Virus record (IMG/VR): IMGVR_UViG_3300046683_000206
Span: 1 to 61,638 of that record
Source: a virus
Length of the DNA stretch: 61,638 bases
Strand: one strand, 5' to 3'
Below the pieces are notes generated by a model, which made no database searches, had not been told where the DNA came from, and worked only from the letters and a program-made list of their open reading frames with translations. Position 1 is the first letter of the stretch; each line of letters starts with the position of its first letter. The position numbers were made by a program, and so were the translations under genes. Shown here in pieces: positions 22,708 to 35,900 of this stretch.

Positions 22708-23242
22708 CGAAAGTACCGGCGACTATCGTTATCTACGTGCGCAGTCGGCCATGACCCCCAACCCTGTGCCGTCAATACCAAGCCGTGAGGCGGTGGACCT
22801 CGATGTTGAGTTGAGGAAAGCCGAGACGATTTTCCGCAGCGCAGACCGGGCTGAATACGCCGACGGCATCAAGTATGCGCGTGAGGCAACCAAGCCGTAT
22901 CGTGACGCCGTTCTCGCGGAAGTCGAGCGGTTGACCAAGACTCTCCCGTGCGGCCACCACGTATCCCTGTTGCTCAGTTCAGCAGAAACCGGCAAGCCAC
23001 TTTACTGCGACCTGTGCGATACCCGCGAGCAGCGCGACGATGCCGTGCGGTGTGAAACCGAACTGCGCGCCACCGTAGCGGCTCAGGCGGCGGCGCTGCA
23101 ATCCATAAAGGATGATTGCGAACATTGCGATTGGACTTGTGTTACCTGCGGAGCGGACTACAGGATGAAGGAAACCGACCTATATGGTGCCGCACTCGCC
23201 GCACTCGCCAGCCAGCGAAGTGTCCCACAGGAGCCGACGTGA
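22700..23242 (+). CDS. Hypothetical protein with Cys-rich zinc-binding segments
   Basis: 180 residues, starting MSDESTGDYRYLRAQSAMTP. LPCGHHVSLLL with YCDLCDTREQ, and later CEHCDWTCVTCGADY, look like two zinc-binding knuckles joined by a coiled coil. Such proteins occur as small early phage proteins of unknown role. It overlaps the upstream gene by 8 nt. Confidence 0.62.
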   Translation: MSDESTGDYRYLRAQSAMTPNPVPSIPSREAVDLDVELRKAETIFRSADRAEYADGIKYAREATKPYRDAVLAEVERLTKTLPCGHHVSLLLSSAETGKPLYCDLCDTREQRDDAVRCETELRATVAAQAAALQSIKDDCEHCDWTCVTCGADYRMKETDLYGAALAALASQRSVPQEPT

Positions 23243-23601
23243 GCACTATAACGGGTGACCCAGAGTTTGAAGCCTGGTGGAAACGCTACTGGGGCGCGCT
23301 GGGCGACTACCATGAAGTCGTGCGGAAGGAGCTTGCCCTCGCCGCATGGAAAGAGGCAATGCGTGTCAGCAAACTCTCGCCACCACCCGGCTGGACTGAC
23401 CCCGCCCCGAAGGACACCATGACCGCGCACGACCGGCGGATCGAAGACACGCTCGCCACATTGCGCGCCGAACGCGACCAGTACCGCAACGCCCTCGGTG
23501 ACCTGCTGACGGCAATCGAAAATTGGAAGAAGATGTCGCCGCTGTACGGCGCAGGGGGCAGCGGTCATGGCGGTGTGGCAACTCAAACTCAGCAAGCGTG
23601 A
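23239..23601 (+). CDS. Hypothetical protein
   Basis: 120 residues from GTG (GTGA overlap). A Trp-rich helix ([20 protein letters not shown]) is followed by a Pro linker and a coiled coil ([20 protein letters not shown]). It resembles small phage proteins in which such units are recombined freely. Its last 35 bases overlap the LuxR-type gene. Confidence 0.6.
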   Translation: MSTITGDPEFEAWWKRYWGALGDYHEVVRKELALAAWKEAMRVSKLSPPPGWTDPAPKDTMTAHDRRIEDTLATLRAERDQYRNALGDLLTAIENWKKMSPLYGAGGSGHGGVATQTQQA

Positions 23602-23764
23602 AATGGAAGTTGCCGCGTGCGTCAAGATCGGACTGAGCAACAAGGAAATCGCCAGGCGGTTGGGCATTGCGCCGACGACGGTGAAGACGCACCTCGAGCG
23701 AATTTTCGAGAAGCTGAAAGTATCGAATCGAGTTCAGGTCGCCACCGCGGAGATATCGAAGTGA
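23567..23764 (+). CDS. Free-standing LuxR-type (GerE) helix-turn-helix protein
   Basis: 65 residues, starting [40 protein letters not shown] followed by [20 protein letters not shown] is a canonical LuxR C-terminal DNA-binding domain with all four helices. There is no receiver or ligand domain, so it would bind DNA without a sensor, like GerE. It is near the end of its operon and could regulate late genes or the host. The start lies inside the preceding gene in another frame. Confidence 0.88.
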   Translation: MAVWQLKLSKREMEVAACVKIGLSNKEIARRLGIAPTTVKTHLERIFEKLKVSNRVQVATAEISK

Positions 23765-23970
23765 CCACCACTAAAACGATCTACACGCTGCCACTCGACG
23801 GTGTCAGCGAAACCATCTTTCGCATGATCAAGATCAAGATCGGCACGCGCACGTTCCTCGCAGAAGTGCCTCCGCACATGGAGGTCCGCTCTGCGTTCAT
23901 GCAGGACGGCCAGTTGATCGCTGACACCAACGTCGGACGGTACAAAGTCCGCCTGACGTTGGTGCAGTGA
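23761..23970 (+). CDS. Small hypothetical protein, last gene of the plus-strand operon
   Basis: 69 residues from GTG (GTGA overlap), [20 protein letters not shown]. Beta-rich ([17 protein letters not shown]). The stop codon ends at the base next to the stop codon of the convergent late gene, leaving no room for a terminator. Confidence 0.6.
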   Translation: MTTTKTIYTLPLDGVSETIFRMIKIKIGTRTFLAEVPPHMEVRSAFMQDGQLIADTNVGRYKVRLTLVQ

Positions 23971-24315
23971 TTACACGGCTGCCTTGACGCCCATCCCGAT
24001 GATCGTCAGCGCCGTGGCCGTACCCGCACCGCCGACGAGGAAGTCGGTCGAATCCAGTCGTAGTCCCGGCGAAAAATAAAACGGAACTGCAGTGTTCGCC
24101 GGAATGCTCACGCCGGTCATCAACTCGGTGCCTGCCGCATTCGCGCCGGTCGCGCCGATGTACAGCGTCACGGTGGCCGCAGAGGCCGTCTTGTTGGTGA
24201 TCCACAGGGTGCGGATCAGGTCATAGATCAACGCCGAGGCACCGTTGTACACGTTGGTTGTCAGGGTGGTGGTCAGTGCGATCGGGCCAAAAGTTCGAAC
24301 AGGTTTGTCAGCCAT
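23971..24315 (-). CDS. Small beta-rich virion protein, end of the late block
   Basis: 114 residues, starting MADKPVRTFGPIALTTTLTT. Alternating hydrophobic strands and Gly/Thr/Ala loops (TVTLYIGATGANAAGTELMT) suggest a beta sandwich such as a head or fibre decoration protein. The start context GGAGCAACTGAAATGG is nearly the same as before two other late genes. It follows the fibre gene after 56 bp. Confidence 0.66.
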   Translation of the reverse strand: MADKPVRTFGPIALTTTLTTNVYNGASALIYDLIRTLWITNKTASAATVTLYIGATGANAAGTELMTGVSIPANTAVPFYFSPGLRLDSTDFLVGGAGTATALTIIGMGVKAAV

Positions 24316-24371
24316 TTCAGTTGCTCCTCAGTGTGAATGAAAACGCGACCCTGCGAAGGGTACTCCTGACC

Positions 24372-27790
<3,419 letters not shown>

Positions 27791-27794
<4 letters not shown>

Positions 27795-29923
27795 TGCGGC
27801 TGAATCTTGCTACGCGGCACGTTCTCGCGCATGACCGGAACACCCTGTTCGATCTCCTGCCAGAAGTTCTGCGGCGTGCGCTTGATCTCGTTGCCGCTGT
27901 AGGTACTGGTGTCCATCCGGCGAGCGAGCCACTGGATCATCTGCGGGTTCATCGAACTCGCCATCCGGCCAGCGTACTTCTCCGCGCCCTTGAGCGTGCC
28001 GCCCGTGTTGGCGACATCCATGATCGCGCTCGCGAACGGATTCTTTCGGGCCAAGCTCGTCGCTGCCGCCCACGCACCCTCGGACATGTCGTTCTTCGGC
28101 TTGTGCGCGACCCACGCCGCGGTCGCTCCCAGTTGCATCGCGGTGAGCAGCGGATGCTCGAGTACCTGCTTGGTGATCCTCCCCTTGTCGACGATCATCG
28201 GGATGTTCAGATCACGCATGTGGGTGTCTATCGTTTCCGACTCGGGCTTGAGCCGGTTTTTCGAGTCGCCCTGCTGGTACATGCCGCCAAAGTTCTGGTA
28301 GAAGTACACGCCGATTGCCATCGCGGCCAGGCCCACGGTCTGTCGCTTGAGGTTCCGCATGATCGAGTCGGCCTGCTCAGGCGTGAGCGCGTTGACCATG
28401 TTCTTCCACGCGCCAGCGTCATCCGCCTTGCCTGCCTTCACCGCCGCCTCGCCGTGGCGCGACGCCGACACAATGTGAGCCATCGCGCCAAGGATGCCGC
28501 CCGCGTAACTCGACGCAGCGATGCCGATGTTCGTCGGCACCTTCGTGATCGGCAGCAGGAATCGAGCGACCCTCTCGGCGGCACCGGCCGACGTGCCGGC
28601 CAAGCCACCCTTCTTCGACGTCGCGCTCAACCGTCCCAACAGTGCCTCGTAGGCCGTGCTGAACACGTTGTCGTTCTGGAAGATCTCGCGCTTGGCCGAC
28701 AGCCACGCTTCCGCGCCGATGCGCGCCTTCGTCGCAGGGTCCGCCAGGTGTATGGCGATATCCTCTTCGCTGACGTGTTTGGCGCGCAGATCGTTCGCCT
28801 CGGACTCGTTGATGTGGTGAACCGCTCGAGTCCACTGGTTGATCACCGCCGGAACCTTGAGCGCTCCGTGGAGGTTGCCGACGAATTGCGTGAGCCTGAA
28901 GTCGGACGTGAAGTCCTGTTCGTGGCGCTTGTCGAAGCGCGAGGCCAACTCATGCGTGCCGGTCTTCGCCATCGCCAGCATCGCTGCTACGGTGTCGCGA
29001 GAGAAGGTTGCGCCAGCAGCCGCAAGCTCGCCGCCGATCAAGGATCCTGCGCCGCCCTCGGATCGCGCCTTCGCAGCGATGTCGCGCAGGCCGTAGACTT
29101 TGCTCGCGCCCTTGCCGATGGTTTCGAGTACCGGGCGCAATGCGATGTTCGACAGCGCGGTCATCGGCAACTTCAGCAGCACGTTCGGACTGGTCAGCAC
29201 GGCGGCACGGTGGAGCTCGACGATCATGTCAGCGACCTTCGCGCTCGTGGAGCGGTTCTGCTTCTCTGCAATCCGCTTGTCCCTTTCAAACTCGGCGCGC
29301 AGATCATTGAGCCGCCCTTGAGCGCGTTCGGTCTCGGTAGACTTTGTATACGGTTCCACCTTTTCCGGCGGGCGATAATCCTTCGCCGCGATGCGTGCCT
29401 CGATCTTCGCAATCTCCTTCTTGATCACGGCCTGGCGCGCAGCGTTCTTCAGCATATTAGTGTCGACGGTGTCGAGCGGTCGCTGCGTCCTGCGGATCGC
29501 GGACAGTTCCGCGTTCCTCGCCTTGAGTTCGGCGCGCAGCCGCGTGACATCTTCGCCCTCCGGTCCCTGCTCCTTTCCCGGCGCTGGCTTCTTGGCGGCA
29601 ATCGCCTCCTCGGCCTTCGCGATGGCCTTCTCGAGTGCGGTGATCTTCTTGCCCTCCTCGCCGCCAGCCTGACGATCCTTGAGTTCCTTGTAGAAGGCTT
29701 CCTTGCGCTGCTGCAGGTCGCTCTTCGTCGGCTTCTTCGCGCCCTCGACGTGACCGATCAGGATGTCCGCGATCTCACTGCGCTCGAGCGGCGTGTGTTC
29801 CGCAATCGCCTCGTGGATGTGCTGCAGGATCGTGTCGGCGTCGGTGTGACCCTCCTCGATCTTCGCTGCAGCCATCTTCCGCAGAATCGCTTTAAGCTTG
29901 TCGCTGGCGTCGCAAGCGGCCAT
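27791..29923 (-). CDS. Polyvalent-protein C-terminal partner, virion or ejection protein
   Basis: 710 residues, starting [20 protein letters not shown]; its ATG shares the A of the upstream stop (TGATG). The first third is charged and coiled-coil (to about 230). The rest is a helical, Ala/Gly-rich domain with [20 protein letters not shown] and [20 protein letters not shown], patterns I associate with the C-terminal domains of large polyvalent proteins. One hydrophobic segment ([17 protein letters not shown]) may enter a membrane. In related phages this part is often joined to the giant protein, so here the giant may be split into two coupled genes. Confidence 0.72.
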
Positions 29924-32900
29924 CAGATGTAGCACTCCTTCGTCATCTGCTCGTCCTTCGGCAGTTTCTTCAATTCAGCGAGCGCATCAGCGAATTTCTT
30001 CTGCGCCGCCGCCTGCACCATCTCGGGTTTGTCCTTCAGTCCCGGCGACTCGATCTGCTTCTTGAGTTTCTTGATCTCATCCGCCTGCTTGCCGATCTTG
30101 GCGCGCTCCTCGGTATTGACGTCACGACCGGCGGCAACCTTGTACTTGTTCAACAGGCTGCTGAGTGTCTCGTCCTGCTTCACCGCGAGCATGCGCGCAC
30201 GACCGGAATTACTCCACTCGGTGCCTGCGCGCACTGCCGCCTTCTCGTTCAACTCGCGAGCATCCTCGGCCAACTTCTGCGCGCCGCGGGCGAGAGTCTC
30301 TTCCTCCTCGTCGCCGGTTTCCATCGCCTTGACGATTCGCTTCGTGGCCTCGTCGTGGGCGTTCGCGATCCGCTGCCGGTCGATCGCCAGGATCGCCGCC
30401 TCGGTGTCGCTGATGTTGCGCGGCTTCGCTGCGACAGACGCCGCGATCTGGCTACCAATTTGCGGGTTCTTGAACAGCGCAGCATGCGCGTCGGCCTCGA
30501 CCTCATTCGCCGTGCGACCGCCGATGCGCTCGATGGGTGCCGCGCCGCGCAACTTGCGGACCATGTCGGTCGCCGCATTGCGGATCGAGGTGTCATCGTC
30601 CGTTACGACCTGATCTTCATCCTTCCCCGATGCCCGATCGGGAACGCGCTGGCCCTCACCTTCGACGGTGCCTTGTGCGGTGCCTTCGTCCCCTTTACCT
30701 TCCCCAGCGCCAGCGAGATCTTCGCGTGGACCTGGGGCAGTTCGGGTGACGTCGGGCCGGGGAGTTTCGGCGGGTGCTTCGGCGCGCTCGACGTTAGGAG
30801 CGGGCTGCTCGACAGGCCGACTGGGAGCCACTGGTTTGCCTTCATTTGCCTTCTCCATCTTGACCTTGCCGCCCAGCACGATTGCCTTGCCGTCGGCAGA
30901 GCGATAGCCGTCGAAACCGCCAGCGACGATGTGGTTCTCGAGTTCGTTCATCACATGCGGTTCGTCGAGGGGCAAGCCCTTGGCCTGCGCCGACGCGACC
31001 GCCTTGTCGAATAGGTTGCGCGGATCGGTGTTGACGTCGTAGAGATTGCGCAGCACGACCTGGTGCGCCTTGGTGACGGTGCTGGCGTCGTCGAAGTGCG
31101 TGCGCGCCTGACTCGCGCGCGGCGCATTCGGCAGGTCGAGGCGGGCGAGCGGCGTGCCTTCGTGGCCCGTGCGAACCGGCATCGGGTTGCTGGTCGTCGC
31201 ATGCATTGCGACAGCATCGTGCTGCTGCGGGCGCACCTGGAAGCGCGGAACCGCCGGATCCACCTTTCCGACCTGCGCCTGCTCGCGGCCCTCGGTCGCG
31301 GCCCAGCGTTTGAACTCGGCGGTCGAGAACTGCTCGACCTGACCCAGACCGTGCCACCCCTTCGGGTACTCGCTCATGTACGCGCGCACGGCGTCGGCGC
31401 GGTTGGCGAAGCCGACCAGCACCTTGTGTTCGTCGAAGCTGCCGTCGGCCTTCTTCTGGTGAACCACGAACACCGGACGCATCGGATTGCCTGCGCCCTC
31501 CCCGACCAGCACGTCCATGCTGCCGCCGTCCCGGCCCGCCAGACCGTCGATGTAGCCGTAGTCGTGCTTCATCGTGCGCGAGAAGGGCTTGCCGTCCTCG
31601 CCCGTGCCGGTGCGCGTGCCGCCAGCGGGCGTCTCGATCTGGAGTTTGCCGACCGGCGAGCGGATCGTTTTGACCGGCTCGCTGTCCCCCGTCTCGTCGG
31701 AGTGCGGCGCTACGTTTTCTTCGGCGGGAAGATGCTCGTCGGGTTCTTCGACGTCGTCGGTTTCGGGTTCTTCTTCTGCTCCCTCCGAAACAGTTTCACC
31801 AGCCCGTCGATCTGCTTCGATAGCTGCCTCTCGGAGAGCGGCGCTTCGGCCAAATCGTGAAGTTCCTGGTGCAAATCCAGCCGCTCGTTCCAGTTCGGCT
31901 GGATCGAATCCTTGGTCTTTGAGGTGCTTGAAAGTGGCACTGGCATAGTCTTCTCCATGTACCTTTAATTTTACACCCAATTTGGCGTACAGAGCCTGTT
32001 CTGGATACCAGATCAGCGCCTGCAGCGAGGCCGGTTTCAGGTCTACGCCGCGGCGCTTGAGTTCAGCCAGCGCCTTGCTGACGACGTCGCGAAGATTGTT
32101 GCGTTCGGTGCCGTTGGCTGGCGCGTCATTCACGCCCTTGATGTTGCTGACGATGCGGTCTGCAGCCCTGACCTCTGGGCTTTTCAAGATGTCGCCGTCT
32201 GGCGTTGACTTGGTCTTGTAGCGTTCGCGGTTCGCGGAGAAGTCGCGAGCGTGCGCCGCCGACAGCGCGAACGCCGCCGCGATCACGTCGTCGTCGTCCT
32301 TCAGGTCGGCCTTGTTGATGCCGATCTTCTCCAGATTCAGCCGGTCGTCAGGGCTGGAAAGTGCTTCCTTGAACGTGGTGATTGTTTTCGCCAGCCGCTC
32401 CGGTCCAACCGTGCCGTTGAGGATCGCGCCACGCAGACGGCCCATCGTCCGCATGAACCACATGTCCATCGTGGTCGGCTTGAAGTTGCCATTGAGATTC
32501 GACCAGAAGCCGTTGCCGATCTTCGGACCAAGGATCGCGGAGCCGTAGACCTTCGTGTCGACCAACTCGCCAGCTACCTTGAACTTGAGTTTCGCCAGGT
32601 CACCCGCAGTGAATTCGCGCTCAAAGAACTCGCGAATCTCAGACCAAGTGAGCCTCTCCCGCAGGCGATTCACCTTGCGGAAATTCTGCTTCATCGCCTC
32701 CAGTTTTTCGCCCGTGCCGATGATCGGGAATTCTTTGTGCTGCTTGAAGTGGGAATAGACGACGTCAGCGAAACTGAGGTTGTCGAACACGTTCATGTTC
32801 TGCGACGTGACCGCGAGCGCAATGGTGAACGCGGTGCGCGCATCTTCGTCGTACGCGATCTCGGGATGCTTGACCACCAGCATCGCCATCGTGTGGTCGA

Positions 32901-35900
32901 TGGTCGAGTCGTACCACTCGAGCGCGTTGCCCTGAGCCTCGATGTGCGCCTGCGCCTCGTCAGCGATGGTGCGCGCCATCGTCATGCGGTCTTCGTCGTT
33001 CGTCAGGTCGAGAATCTTCCCGCCGTTCGCCTCGCGTGTGCGTTCCTCGAGGAACTTCGCGGCGTCGGCCTTCTTCATCTTGTTGTTCGGGATCGGCTCG
33101 TCGCCGTACATCAGACCGACGGCATCCTTCGTGCGGCCCGGACGCAGCGGACCTTCGTCAGTGCCTTTCCGCTCATCGACCGTGGCTGCGACCGGTGCGC
33201 GCATCGACGCCGTCAGCGCATCCCGCTTCGCCTGGATGTCGCGCACGCCTGCGTGCGTGTGCATGACAGCGCGCAGCACCTGGCGGTACGCGCCGACCTC
33301 GACCACGTACTTGTTGCTGCCCAGATCAGCGTGCTTCGTGGTGAACGTGTCGAGGTACTTGCCGAACGATTCAGCGAGTTTGCCGTAGGCTGCAGGGTTC
33401 TCTCGCGCCATGCGCTCGATGAAGTCGCGGTCGCCCATCGCGTCGCCGGTCGTGTCGGCGGTGAGTTCCTCGAGCGCCTTCTCGGGCGCGTAGCCGCGCC
33501 TGACCGCGCTTGCCGTGTATGCATCGATGAGTTTGCCGTGAGGTCCAGTTGCCTGGCGCTTGATCTCGTTCTCGAGAATCTGGTACAGCGGCGGCATCGT
33601 CTTCTTCAGGTAGTGCGTCCATTCGTGCGACAGCACATGCACGAGCGGATGCTCGTTGTTCTCGTTGATGAAGATGTGCTTGCCGATCTGCGCGCCGCTG
33701 AAACGCATCTGGCCCTCGCGGCCCTTGGTGGTTTCGCGAACGATGTGGACGTTGGCTCCGGTGAACTTCTCGACGGCGTCGAGCGCGTCGGCAATCGCCT
33801 TCGGCAGCGCCTTGCGGTCGAGCGCCTCGAAAGTGATCCGCTCGCCGCTCGCTTCCGGCTTGTGGAAGTTGTAAGACTTCTCGAGGAGATCGGTGGCTTC
33901 GTTCTTCGTGCCGGGTGTGTCCTTCGGGATGCCGTTATCGACCGGCGTCGTGCGCGGCGTGGGCGTCTCGCCTTCCTGTCTATACTTTGCCTCAATGTTC
34001 ACATCGTCATGGTGGAACATGACGTAGTTGTGAGCGGCATCAGGATCGCCTCGCCCGCGGCTGAAAGCGTCTTCGTAGCGGATGCCGCGAATGCCAGCGT
34101 CGTACAAAGCCTCGGATGCCTTCTTGTCGCTGCCAAGTTTCGCGCTCAGTTCCTTGTAGATATCCTCGCCCGTTCGCACCTGGGAGGAAGTCAGTGTCTT
34201 GAAGGCATCGACGGCGTCCTGGTGGAGGTGGCCGAAGATGCCAGCGCCACGGTAAATCCCGAATTCCGAGAACATGTTCCTGAGCGGTGCTACGACCTCT
34301 CTTGGCGTAGTCGCGCTATCGACCTTGCCGCGTATTTCAGCGAGTGCTTTGCCGACCCATTTATCCGTGCCTTTGACGGCTTCCAGTTTGTCGAGCAGAG
34401 CGCGAGCAACCTCTTTGCGGCCCTCCACCGTCATCGTGTGGTCGGCGGTATCGATGCCCATCGACTTCAGCCGCTCGAGTACATGCGGCGACTGTTCGCC
34501 AACCTTCGCGTCGTGATCGAGGAGTTCGTGTTCCTCCGGTGCGAGTTCGACCTTGTACAACTTGCCGCTGCTCTTCTCGGCCTCGAAACGCATTTTTGTT
34601 CCGACATCCGCAGCCAGTTTCCGCGTCTCTTCCAGGAAGCCGTCGGAGTAATTTCCATATTTGTGTTCGGACTCGATGTCCTTGACGAATTGTGCAGCGA
34701 GTTTCTCGGCGGCAGAGCGAGCGCCAGCATCGCCGCCCTTTTCCCATGCGTTGTGGACTTCGTTCTCGTGGATCATCATGTGTTCGATGAACCCGGCTTT
34801 GGCGTGCGCCGCATCACCTCTCGCGGTTGGCGAGTAGTTGATCGGCACGCCGTTCTTGTAAATGTGAGCGTCGCCGATGCTCCAGTGGTGAATGATTCCA
34901 GGCATCGACAGGTTGTCACGGTAATGCTCGCCAACCGCTCTGCGACCGGCGAAGTACAAGCCGTGGCCGAACGCCTGCGCGCCCTCGCCCGTGCCGATGT
35001 GCGCGGTGTCAAAACGCGGGAAATCGTGGGGACTGCCGTGCCAGGCTTGGAGCTCGTCGGGCTGTTCCGGCTCGCCTTTGCGCTCGTCGACCGCCTCGAC
35101 CACATCGCCCTTGGTCATCGCCTCTTCCGAGAGCTTGAAGCCTGGGCTTGTCGGCGGCTCTTCTGCAGCAGGCCGTGCGCCTTCAATCGTGCGCTCACCC
35201 TCGGGCGTCGGCGTCTGCTCGCCGCGGGACTCCATCCACGATGGTCGTTCGCCGCCGGTCACCGTCCCTTCTTGCAGCGGTGGCTTCTCGGGTTTTGGTT
35301 TTGGCGGCACGACCTTGGCGGTGCGGAGAGCCTCGCCCAACGTCGTCGTCTCTGGCGGCTCCCCCTCACCCCTCGCTCTGGCGTCGGCATCCTCGATGGC
35401 CTTCTGGACGTCTATATCCTGACCTTCGATGTTGGGCTTCGCGAGGTCGCGCTGGCGCTCGCGCTCGAGTCCTGCCTCGCGCTCCGCGTGTGCCTGCTCG
35501 ATGTCGGCGCGCTTCGCCGCTTCTGCGGCCTGCACCATCGACACCCGACCGGCGCGCTTCGGTGCTGGTGGCGTCGGCGGCGCTTCCTCCTCGACGGCTG
35601 GAGCTCCACGCTGCTGCGCTGCGAGCAAACGGGCCTGAAAATCTCCGACCTTACCCTCTGGCGGCGGGGGTTGGGCGAGCGCGTCCTGTTCGGCCTTGAT
35701 GCGTGCGCGCATGTCGGCTGACTGCTGTTCAGCGGCCTGACGGGAAGCCACCTTGTCGCCAACGAGATCCTGCGCGGCGGCGAGTGTCTCCCGCGCTTCC
35801 GGCGTCGCGGTCTCAGCCGCGGTCGGCTGCACGACCTGTTCGGCGGCAGTCGGTTGATTCTGGTCCGCTTCGGCCTTCGCCTTGTCGAAGTCGATGCGCG

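Noticed and set aside
32251-35721. An open frame of 1156 codons on the plus strand
   Set aside because: It lies opposite the giant polyvalent gene, has no ribosome binding site or recognisable domain, and is Arg/Leu/Val-rich as expected from the antisense of GC-biased codons.
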